From NCBI GenBank assembly GCA_020350205.1, contig CP070707.1:2646258-2680643 (forward strand): DNA of 34,386 bases, read 5' to 3'. The stretch's first letter is position 1; each line of letters opens with the position of its first letter. This document shows, piece by piece, positions 26,200 through 33,637 of this stretch. A program made the position numbers and the translations under genes. The DNA is from a bacterium. Lineage in GTDB: Bacteria > Calditrichota > Calditrichia > RBG-13-44-9. The notes under the pieces were generated by a model, which made no database searches, was not told the origin of the DNA, and saw only the letters and a list, made by a program, of their open reading frames with translations.

Positions 26200-28812
26200 T
26201 TATTTTACAAAAGTTAAACGTTTCTCCTGACTGAAATTGTCAGTTTGTAACCGATAGATATATACCCCTGAAGAAACCGGATTTCCCTGATTATCCTTTC
26301 CATTCCAGCTAACCTGGTAATCACCCGCATTCTGTTGCTGATTAACCAGTGTTTTAATTTCCTGCCCTAAGGTGTTGTAGATGGATAACCTGACCAGTGA
26401 TGGTTTCGAAAGTCGATAGGGTATGGTGGTGATCGGGTTAAAGGGATTAGGATAATTTTGCATCAGTTGAAAAGTTTTCTTCAGATTGTTCTGTTCTGAT
26501 CCGTCAATTCCGGTGATCGAGGAAAGATTGACTTTGTACATGGATCGTGCATGGGTGCCGAGGGCAAGATAATATTCAATTTCGTGAATTTTCATGTCAT
26601 AAATGGAGACCATCGGCAGATTGCTGCTGAGGTATTGCCAGTTCTGACCGGTATCTGTACTGTAATAAGCACCCAGGTCGGTCCCGACGAATATTACGTT
26701 CGGTCTATAGGGATCAACCGCAAATGCATTAATGGGTGCATCGGGAAGATTACTGCTGATGTCACTCCAGGTTTGTCCCTGATCGGTGGTGCGAAAGACA
26801 TGGGGCTGGGGATCTGTCCACTTCAGACCGGAAAATGTGACATAGGCAATATTTTCATTACTGTAATCTGCCACTACTCGGGTAACCCATCTGAACGGCA
26901 GCGTTCCGGTGACTTCATTCCAATTTGTTCCATTATCCGTACTGATCCACACATTTCCGGCATCGGTCCCGGCCCAGATAACATTCGAATTTGAAGGAGC
27001 CACAGCAATGGTGGTTATGGTCCCCAGTCTGTTGTAAGAAATTGGGGTAAGATCAGGACTGATGGCGGTCCAGAATCCTGCACTGTTGGTAGTTCTGAAT
27101 ACTCTTTCGGCACCATAATACAGAACCTGATTGTTGTTTGGATCCATCACTACCGGGGTGGACCAGTTGGTGGAGCCGGTTATGCCGCTGGTGGCACTGT
27201 TAAAATTGTTACCCCCGTTGGTAGATTTACCGAGGTTTCCATATTGGGATTCTGCATAGATGATATCAGGATTGGTGTGGTCCACTATCACGTAGAATCC
27301 ATCTCCCCCATAGATACGCTGCCAGTCATCCAGTGCACCGGTCAACGTTCTTAGGGTGCCATTATCCTGAGTTCCCCCGTAGAGACGCTGGGGATTATTT
27401 TTATCCAGTCCGATCTCATAAAACTGGCTGATAGGTAATTCTGCAATCTTAGTCCAGTTAACCCCGGCATCAGAAGAAATATTAATTCCGCCATCATTTC
27501 CTTCGATCAAATAATCCGGATTGCCGGGATGGAAGGCCAGGGCGTGATGATCCACATGGAAGTTTGCTGGACTGCCGCCATACCCGTAGATGATAGGCCA
27601 GCTGTCACCGCCATTGGAAGAACGCATAAAAGCCACATCCAGTGCATACACCATATCAGGATTGGTGGGATGAATTCGGACCTGTCCGAAATACCAGCTG
27701 AAGCCGCCAGTTCCGTTATCTATCTCATAATCAGGATCAGCATTGATCCAGCTGCTACCGAAATTGGTGGTCTTGTACAATCCCAGATACCCGGATCCGC
27801 TGCTGAAAATCGCGTACAGAATATCAGGATTACTTTCGGATATGGCGAGTCCAATACGGCCAATGTTTGTGGAGGCTGGATTGGGTAATCCATTTGCCGG
27901 ACCTAAATACTCCCAGCTGTCTCCACTGTTTAAGGAGCGATAGATCCCACTGGTCGGACCATACAGATGACTGCTGTTAGGCCGGCGAACGCGCTCCCAC
28001 ATGGCGGCCATTAAACGGCTGGGATTGTTGGGATCGATCACGATATCGATGGCTCCGGTCGAGTCTGAAATAAACAACGATTGGGTCCAGGTCTGTCCGC
28101 CGTCTTCGCTTCTGTAAATGCCACGCTCTGGATTGGGCGAAAAATAGGAACCGACCGCTGCTACAAAAACGAGTTGGGTATTGAACGGATCCACGACAAT
28201 CCGGCCGACTGAGGCAGTATTTTCCAGGCCCAGAAATTGCCAGCTGCTGCCCCCGTCAGTGGACTTATAAATCCCGCCTCCGGGAAAGTTATTGTGGCCC
28301 CCGTTGGCCTCGCCGGTTCCTACATAAATGGTATCCGGGTAAAGCGGATCGATTCCGATATCCCCGACATTCAGGTTTGCCTGATCGTCAAAAATAGGAA
28401 ACCAGGTTTGACCCATATCGGTGGATTTGAAGACGCCGCCGGTAGCAGCACCGGCATAAACAATATTGGGATTTTTGGGATTAAATTCTATATCGGAAAC
28501 GCGGCCCTGGATATTGGTGGGACCTGCAAATTCAACCAGCTCCAGTCCATTGACGGCTGCAGCCTCGCGCATCATGCGGGCTTTTTTCATCTGCTCCTGG
28601 AAATAGTCGGCATCGGCCTGATAATATGGAAAAGTCCGCCGCAACCAGTGCCAGTCTGAAGGTCTTTGATCGGGTCCGGGTTGTGATTTTTTACCTCGCT
28701 CGCTGATGGGGGGTAATTCATCAGATCTTTGGCTGAGAAAATACCCCGCAATTAGGGTAATGACACCCATAGTCAGCATAATGACAAGTCCGATTTTTAA
28801 CTTCATATTCAT
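26200..28812 (-). CDS. Secreted Asp-box (VPS10/sortilin-like) beta-propeller protein with sorting domain
   Basis: The 870-residue product has an N-terminal membrane or signal segment (about 6-27). A linker is followed by about twelve Asp-box repeats of the form S-x-D-x-G-x-x-W, for example GGVFKSTDMGQTW, GGIYKSTDGGSSW, RGIYRSEDGGQTW, PHVFRTTDQGQTW and LGAYYSTDTGQNW. They indicate one or two beta-propellers like those of sialidases, xyloglucanases and sortilins. The C-terminus has LMQNYPNPFNPITTIPY and a FlgD-like Ig domain ending in KRLTFVK. No catalytic glycosidase residues can be assigned, so binding or hydrolysis of polysaccharide or protein remains open. GGGGA seven bases upstream supports the ATG at 28812. 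Confidence 0.9.
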   Translation of the reverse strand: MNMKLKIGLVIMLTMGVITLIAGYFLSQRSDELPPISERGKKSQPGPDQRPSDWHWLRRTFPYYQADADYFQEQMKKARMMREAAAVNGLELVEFAGPTNIQGRVSDIEFNPKNPNIVYAGAATGGVFKSTDMGQTWFPIFDDQANLNVGDIGIDPLYPDTIYVGTGEANGGHNNFPGGGIYKSTDGGSSWQFLGLENTASVGRIVVDPFNTQLVFVAAVGSYFSPNPERGIYRSEDGGQTWTQSLFISDSTGAIDIVIDPNNPSRLMAAMWERVRRPNSSHLYGPTSGIYRSLNSGDSWEYLGPANGLPNPASTNIGRIGLAISESNPDILYAIFSSGSGYLGLYKTTNFGSSWINADPDYEIDNGTGGFSWYFGQVRIHPTNPDMVYALDVAFMRSSNGGDSWPIIYGYGGSPANFHVDHHALAFHPGNPDYLIEGNDGGINISSDAGVNWTKIAELPISQFYEIGLDKNNPQRLYGGTQDNGTLRTLTGALDDWQRIYGGDGFYVIVDHTNPDIIYAESQYGNLGKSTNGGNNFNSATSGITGSTNWSTPVVMDPNNNQVLYYGAERVFRTTNSAGFWTAISPDLTPISYNRLGTITTIAVAPSNSNVIWAGTDAGNVWISTDNGTNWNEVTGTLPFRWVTRVVADYSNENIAYVTFSGLKWTDPQPHVFRTTDQGQTWSDISSNLPDAPINAFAVDPYRPNVIFVGTDLGAYYSTDTGQNWQYLSSNLPMVSIYDMKIHEIEYYLALGTHARSMYKVNLSSITGIDGSEQNNLKKTFQLMQNYPNPFNPITTIPYRLSKPSLVRLSIYNTLGQEIKTLVNQQQNAGDYQVSWNGKDNQGNPVSSGVYIYRLQTDNFSQEKRLTFVK

Positions 28813-29399
28813 CTGAAATCCCCTGTTAATCTTTAACGGAAGAAAATTTGAAAAATTTAAATCAGTTGAATTTTAAATCATACTGCTAAATTATAAAATG
28901 GTTCAATTCATTCCGGCAAATTCCCCGGCTCGATTTTAAATATGGGTAACTTGCTGTATACCATTTTCAAAATGTGATGATAGAATATTTCTAAAGTTAC
29001 CATTCCTGATCAGAATTAACTTTTATTTCTACAAAATCGAATTTCGTTTTTCACATGAAAATTTCTTTGAAAAGCATCAATTGTTTTGTAGGTTAATCGA
29101 TAGCTGTAGATCTCTGATGTTATGATTAATAATGTGTTTTCAAAATACACTATTAAACCTGGGCATGTAAGAGAATACAGCTATTTTCATTTATAATACA
29201 GGATAACAAAGTTATAGTAAGAAAAAATTAACATCTATCATAAATAAGATACAATCGAAATTCAGAAAGTATTCCCGAATAGTGGCGGATTGATACCAAT
29301 TGACTTATCGTCAGACTTAAAAAATTCATGGGCTTATAAGACAATTGTGACACAAATAATTAACACTCAGGGAATGATCCACCGCCATAGGAGGAAAGA
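28813..29399. other. Long AT-rich intergenic region with one bulged hairpin
   Basis: There is no open frame of note here. AAAGTTA-CC-ATTC and GAAT-TAACTTT (28993-29023) form an 11-pair stem with a two-base bulge, followed by TATTTCT. It could be a weak + strand terminator or a structured leader. The region must contain promoters for the genes on either side. No convincing -35/-10 pair stands out from the AT background. Confidence 0.4.
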
Positions 29400-30527
29400 A
29401 TGTCAGAAAATATTGAAGTACGCGAAGTGGTCAATAAAACTACCTTGATGGATTTTATCAAATTACCCTGGGATATCTACAAGAATGATCCGAATTGGGT
29501 GCCACCCTTAATCCAAGATATCAAAAAGAAATTAAATAAGAAATCAAATCCTTTTTTTGAACACAGTATTGCACAATTTTTTGTTGCCTACTGTGATTCG
29601 ATACCGCTGGGCAGGATTGCATCAATCATAGACTATAATCATATCCATTTTCACCAGGAACAGGTTGGGTTTTTTGGCATGTTTGAATGCCATGATAATT
29701 ACAGGTGTGCGGAAAAATTACTGGATGCGGGTCGTGGTTGGCTTTCCAACCGGGATATCTCATTTATGCGCGGTCCCATGAATTTATGCATGAATGATGA
29801 ATGTGGATTTCTTCTTGAGGGATTCGATTCACCGCCGGTCATTATGATGACGTATAATCCAGAATATTATCTTGATATGATGGAAAGATATGGTCTTGAG
29901 AAAGCCAAAGATTTGTATGCATTTCTGAATGAAGGTATTGTGCAAACACCCGAACGATTGGAAAAAATTGCCGAGCGCGTACGAGAGAAATATAATGTCA
30001 CCATCAGACCGCTGAACATGAAAAAACTGAAGGATGAGGTTGCAAAAATAAAAACAATTTATAATGCTGCCTGGGAAAAAAATTGGGGTTTTGTTCCCAT
30101 GACTGAAAAGGAAATGGATTATCTGGCAGCGGACCTTAGGAAAATTGTCCTACCTGAACTTGTTTTGTTTGCGGAAATTTCTGGTGAGCCTGTTGGTATC
30201 GCAGTCACTGTTCCTAATTTTAACGAGGCATTGATACATATTAATGGTCATCTGGACCCCTTGAGTATTGTCAAACTGTTAATTTACAGGAAAAAAATAA
30301 AGGGAATCCGTTCTCTGATTATGGGCATGCTCAAGGAGTACAGGGTAACCGGAATACCGGTTCTGCTTTTTATGGAAACAGCAAAGGCAGCCAGAAAGTT
30401 GGGTTTTGAATGGTGTGAAACCTCTTGGAATTTGGAGGATAATCATCTTATCAACAAGTTTGATGAAACTATTGGAGGAAGGTTGTATAAAAAATACCGA
30501 ATTTATGAAATGCCGATAAAAAACTGA
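29400..30527 (+). CDS. YghO-like GNAT-superfamily protein
   Basis: The 375-residue product resembles the large GNAT-related family typified by E. coli YghO. Family-like stretches are FIKLPWDIYKNDPNWVPPL near the start, GRIASIIDYNH, VGFFGMFECHDN, FMRGPMNLCMNDECGFLLEG and MMTYNPEYYLDMMERYG. The second half (NKAAWEKNWGFVPMTEKE-like region, FAEISGEPVGIAVTVPNFNEAL) is the acyltransferase part. The substrate is unknown. TAGGAGGAAAGA before the ATG is an excellent ribosome binding site. The gene stands alone after a long AT-rich leader. Confidence 0.85.
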   Translation: MSENIEVREVVNKTTLMDFIKLPWDIYKNDPNWVPPLIQDIKKKLNKKSNPFFEHSIAQFFVAYCDSIPLGRIASIIDYNHIHFHQEQVGFFGMFECHDNYRCAEKLLDAGRGWLSNRDISFMRGPMNLCMNDECGFLLEGFDSPPVIMMTYNPEYYLDMMERYGLEKAKDLYAFLNEGIVQTPERLEKIAERVREKYNVTIRPLNMKKLKDEVAKIKTIYNAAWEKNWGFVPMTEKEMDYLAADLRKIVLPELVLFAEISGEPVGIAVTVPNFNEALIHINGHLDPLSIVKLLIYRKKIKGIRSLIMGMLKEYRVTGIPVLLFMETAKAARKLGFEWCETSWNLEDNHLINKFDETIGGRLYKKYRIYEMPIKN

Positions 30528-30704
30528 AACGAATTTGGATTTTGCCTGCCTGGGTGCAGACAGGGATTGCGGAAATTGGAATTAAAAAAATGCTTTAAAA
30601 ATTTCCTGGAGATGTTTTGCAAGTTGCATTATCGCTGGGTCAGTTGCAGGAAGCAACGAGTAAACCTTCACTCCAAACACCTAAAGCCAGAATCACGGAA
30701 CTGA

Positions 30705-31040
30705 TCATTCCTCCCGCAGGAACCATAGGATATAACCGCAACCGTCACAAACATAATTTTCCGCTTCCCGGTTGGCCCAATCTAGCCCTAGGAAGGTCAT
30801 CCCGGGTGTATTCATCAGTGTTTTACGTTTCCAGAACTGTTTATTTCCGCAAACCGGACATTTCAAGGCATGTCCCTGTATAATTCTCTCTGCGGCTTCT
30901 TCGATCTTCAGACTATCTTTTTCATCGAGTAATTGCTGTTTTTCCTGGTCATTTAGCAGATTAAAACACTCCTGACAAATCGATTCGGTAACAAAGTAGT
31001 ATTTTGAAGGGAAGTCCTTTTTACATGATTTACAGATCAT
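30705..31040 (-). CDS. Zinc-ribbon protein with four CxxC pairs
   Basis: The 111-residue product has two zinc-binding modules. Cys3/Cys6 with Cys22/Cys25 form the first; Cys61/Cys64 with Cys98/Cys101 form the second. A charged helix (about 28-57) lies between them. The C-terminal module (KCPVCGNKQFWKRKTLMNT, then YVCDGCGYILWF) resembles nucleic-acid-binding zinc ribbons annotated without function. AGGGGA is upstream of the ATG. The inverted-repeat element begins 45 bases upstream and may have separated this gene from the GTPase gene on the same strand. Confidence 0.85.
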   Translation of the reverse strand: MICKSCKKDFPSKYYFVTESICQECFNLLNDQEKQQLLDEKDSLKIEEAAERIIQGHALKCPVCGNKQFWKRKTLMNTPGMTFLGLDWANREAENYVCDGCGYILWFLREE

Positions 31041-31083
31041 GGTTGTTCCCCTTCATGGATTTATTAAGGTATAATGCCTAATT

Positions 31084-31682
31084 AAAATTTCAAAAAACAA
31101 ATTACAAATAACAAATAAATTACTAAAGAAAATACATTTTATAGAAGATAAATAGTGAGAAAAGTTTTTTGAAAAATTATTTAATTGATTTCTCTATGAA
31201 GAAGATAAGATTTTTTTAAGTTCATTTGGCTCTTGACGCAAGATTATTGCCTCAGTATTATTTGTAAATTGATTCGTTTGCTTCTATATTATTTGCGCCC
31301 ACTGAACCAGAAACTCTGATCAGCTGTTTTGAATCTTCAATAACTGAGCGTGTATTTGGCAATGTTTTTAGGAAGATTCTAACCTTTTTTGCAAATTGGA
31401 AGGTTCGTTCTTCCGGATCATAGGTCACTTGGCTCTTTGCTGATTTATCCATAGGGCAAATATTAATAAACTATCCTTCACTCAATATTGTTGATGAACA
31501 GGTAAAAGAAATTCTAGCGTTCATTTTGAATTTATATATTTTTCCAACTCCGCATACTAAGAGAAGTAAACTCCACTTAAATTATAATATTTAATTTGAA
31601 AAATTTTTATTGATATAGGTATTCTTTGGAAATTGATATTTGGAATTTATTTGGTATTTGGATTCTGGTGCGTGGAATTTAG
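31084..31682. mobile_element. Inverted-repeat-bounded element with four-helix-bundle remnant
   Basis: CAAATAACAAATAAATTAC (31105-31123) and, on the other strand, CAAATACCAAATAAATTCC (31660-31642) match at 17 of 19 positions. Weaker similarity extends outward to AAATTT on both sides and inward to a CAAAGAA-like block. Between the arms lies a broken four-helix-bundle gene. The arrangement resembles an IVS-like element (terminal inverted repeats around a four-helix-bundle gene) placed outside rRNA. I could not identify a target duplication. Mobility is inferred. Confidence 0.5.
31194..31452 (-). pseudogene. Broken four-helix-bundle (S23/IVS) protein gene
   Basis: The first 64 codons encode the typical N-terminus of the 23S rRNA intervening-sequence/four-helix-bundle family: ERTFQFAKKVRIFLKTLPN, SKQLIRVSGSVGANNIEAN. 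After NESIYK a stop follows, where an intact gene would continue for about 50 residues. One base out of frame, TEAIILRQEPNELKKILSSS then TAG (31194-31196) reads as the family's C-terminal helix. A deletion of roughly 35 codons plus a frameshift explains both pieces. Intact members form homopentameric four-helix bundles encoded in rRNA intervening sequences; Avd of diversity-generating retroelements is related. This copy is probably inactive. Confidence 0.75.
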
Positions 31683-31717
31683 ATATAGTCCCCCGGTGGT
31701 AAATAGTACTGGCATAC

Positions 31718-32704
31718 TTAAGTGTGTAGTTCAACAATGTCCCCATCATGCAGTACATGATCCCGTGCAACCTGCTGTCCATCATGAACCCCGGTTCCCC
31801 AAACCCGGGCGGATTTGAGGGTGTTCAGAAAATCCTTATGCACTTTACCGGCCAGTTCTTCCACCGTGCTCCCTTTTTTGAGGACAAAAGGCGCCGTGTG
31901 GTCAGGAGGCTTTCCGGGTGGCTTTGAATAGACCCGGATGATATTTAATTCCTGGAAAATTTGCACTTTCAATTCTTCCAGTAGATTTCCACTGAGACTG
32001 GATATGGTGACAGTATGCCAGTCACATTGAGATAATTCATGAAAAAGTTGGACATCCTCGCTAAAAGAAGGATCATCATATTTATTGATCACCACCAGGA
32101 CGGGAATATATGCCTTGCCGGCACTGATCTGATCAATATTTTTCTGGCAACGGATCGGAATTCCGTGTTCCAGTAAAATATCCCGGGCATCTTCCAGTTG
32201 CTGCATGGCATCGGACTGGAGGTCCACCAGTAGAAGAAGTAAATCGGCACTTCGGATCAGGTCGAACTGTTCTGATTCCATGTGTTCACGATTCAGGGGC
32301 GGGGTGTCTATGAGTTGGATTTGAACATGTTCCCATTCCATCATCCCGGGGGTTGGAGTCCAGGAAGTAAAGGGAGCTTCGGATATGGCTGGCGAAGCAT
32401 TGGTTAACCTGGTCAATAAGGAGGATTTACCTACGTTGGGAAGCCCGACCAGAATCACTCGACCTGCGCCCTCTTTTTCAATGTGAAAAGTGGATTCATG
32501 TTTTCCGGTTCTTTTGCCTTTGTCTGCGGATTCTTTTAATCTGGAGAGCCTTCGCCGCAAATCCGCCCGCAATTTATCCGTTCCTTTATGCTTGGGAATG
32601 GTACTAATTAACTCTTCCAATCGCTCGATTTTTTCGCGGGGAGTTGAGGCTTGTTTATAACGCTCCTCGGCACTGAAATATTCTGGTGGCAGGTTTGTTG
32701 GCAT
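31718..32704 (-). CDS. DRG/Obg-like GTPase with C-terminal TGS domain
   Basis: The 328-residue product has an N-terminal helical, charged region (1-78). The G domain carries G1 GLPNVGKSS (87-95), switch sequence APFTSWTPTPG (110-120), G3 DTPP (133-136) and G4 NKYD (207-210). A TGS domain occupies about 260-328 (FVLKKGSTVEELAGKVHKDF, ending GDIVELHT). This order matches DRG-type GTPases of archaea and eukaryotes and their bacterial relatives, which bind RNA or ribosomes. The Shine-Dalgarno sequence is weak. A translation-linked role is inferred from the family. Confidence 0.88.
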   Translation of the reverse strand: MPTNLPPEYFSAEERYKQASTPREKIERLEELISTIPKHKGTDKLRADLRRRLSRLKESADKGKRTGKHESTFHIEKEGAGRVILVGLPNVGKSSLLTRLTNASPAISEAPFTSWTPTPGMMEWEHVQIQLIDTPPLNREHMESEQFDLIRSADLLLLLVDLQSDAMQQLEDARDILLEHGIPIRCQKNIDQISAGKAYIPVLVVINKYDDPSFSEDVQLFHELSQCDWHTVTISSLSGNLLEELKVQIFQELNIIRVYSKPPGKPPDHTAPFVLKKGSTVEELAGKVHKDFLNTLKSARVWGTGVHDGQQVARDHVLHDGDIVELHT

Positions 32705-32769
32705 TGGCTTAGTTGAATAAATTCAGATACGACTTTTTGAATTTAATATGATTGTCCTTAGGAGTCAAA

Positions 32770-32865
32770 ATGAAAGGTAAAGAGAACTACTTTGCCCGCA
32801 AAATGGGCTATAAATCCGGAGAGATTTGCTTACTATTTCGATTGGCTTTGCTGGTTCAGGAATAA
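32770..32865 (+). CDS. Possible 31-residue small protein
   Basis: An ATG at 32770 has AGGAG five bases upstream (32760-32764), a better site than many genes here. It opens a 31-codon frame: basic start (MKGKENYFARKMGYKSG), then a hydrophobic end (EICLLFRLALLVQE) that could sit in a membrane. The stop lies inside a hairpin (32850-32872). It is divergent from the GTPase gene. No family is recognised. Confidence 0.35.
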   Translation: MKGKENYFARKMGYKSGEICLLFRLALLVQE

Positions 32866-32931
32866 AACCAGCCGGGAGTAAGAATAACTGCGGGGATGCG
32901 GCAGTTTTACGCTGGCTGAAATTTTCAGCTT
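32850..32931. repeat. Cluster of three hairpins
   Basis: Three stems follow one another. GCTGGTT/AACCAGC is at 32850-32872. AACTGC/GCAGTT is at about 32886-32906. GCTGAAA/TTTCAGC is at about 32915-32929. None has a clear adjoining T-tract on either strand, so they are not standard terminators. They lie just downstream of the - strand HATPase-like gene and at the end of the possible small + strand gene. A structured transcript end is possible. Confidence 0.4.
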
Positions 32932-32961
32932 ACAGGTTTATTTTGACGATTAAAATCCGTT

Positions 32962-33342
32962 CTATTCTGAATCCTTCTTTTCTTTCTGAAACGTAAGTTT
33001 AATCTGGGCAAATTTTCCTGCTTCTCCATCAAAACTGATGGTTGCATTATACGGTAACAAAGCTTCAGAAACATTCTCGCTGATGGAAGGAAAATCTGTT
33101 GTGCCTGTGAAGGCTGTAAACACCAGGGTATGTTCGCTGAAACCGGCATACAGAGAGATTTGCATCGGTTGATTCGCAATTTGGTGGATATAATTAATGG
33201 CATAATTGATCACTTTAATCAGCGGGTCAATATTCTCCACCTCAATTTTACAGTCGAATTCAAGTGCCAGCGTACAATCCACTCCCTTCTTCTCTTTAAT
33301 CATAAGCATCAGATTACGAAGATCGATTGTCTCTTTTTCCAT
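32962..33342 (-). CDS. Small HATPase-like protein of unknown function
   Basis: The 126-residue product resembles a reduced GHKL/histidine-kinase ATPase fold. DPLIKVINYAINYIHQI occupies the place of the N-box helix, followed by a beta strand (MQISLYAGFSEHTLVFTAFTG) and a C-terminal IKLTFQK strand. The N-box Asn is kept but the G1/G2 glycine motifs are not visible, so ATP binding is doubtful. It may be an anti-sigma-like or scaffold relative. AGGA lies about nine bases before the ATG. Confidence 0.55.
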   Translation of the reverse strand: MEKETIDLRNLMLMIKEKKGVDCTLALEFDCKIEVENIDPLIKVINYAINYIHQIANQPMQISLYAGFSEHTLVFTAFTGTTDFPSISENVSEALLPYNATISFDGEAGKFAQIKLTFQKEKKDSE

Positions 33343-33446
33343 GGGTATCGTCCTATGAATATAAGTGATGATAGGCTATTCATAATATAGCAATAAATTC
33401 GCGATAAAGTCAAAGCAGAGAATGCAAAACATATAATCCATGGGCC

Positions 33447-33454
33447 GGGGGGGG
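33447..33454. repeat. G8 homopolymer in intergenic DNA
   Basis: A run of eight G follows GGGCC in an otherwise AT-rich intergenic region. It could be slippage-prone. It lies in no gene or recognisable promoter. Confidence 0.6.
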
Positions 33455-33496
33455 TATTGTTCGCTGAATTGCACCACAATAGGCAGATGCCCTGAG

Positions 33497-33524
33497 CCCT
33501 AAACCCTAAACCCTAAACCCTAAA
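33497..33524. repeat. Telomere-like (CCCTAAA)4 tandem repeat
   Basis: Four perfect copies of the heptamer CCCTAAA occur between the HATPase-like gene and the partial peptidase gene. Related C-rich words (TCCTGACACC, CTCAGCTCCTGA) follow. No gene overlaps it. Function is unknown. Confidence 0.9.
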
Positions 33525-33637
33525 TCCTGACACCTCAGCTCCTGAAAATTAATTAATTCTTCATTTATCGTCAAAATACCTCCCATCAATTCACTCCGAA
33601 TTCATTATATAGACTCAGTATTGTTGTTTCCATCCTC

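Noticed and set aside
30528..30704. Terminator after the YghO-like gene
   Set aside because: A CCTG/CAGG pairing near 30545-30570 is too weak and lacks a T-tract; nothing else is visible in this gap.
31591..31785. Open frame of 64 codons on the - strand across the right inverted-repeat arm
   Set aside because: It overlaps the end of the GTPase gene in another frame and its sequence is mostly translated AT-rich repeat.
33490..33545. CRISPR-like array
   Set aside because: The repeats are directly adjacent heptamers with no spacers.
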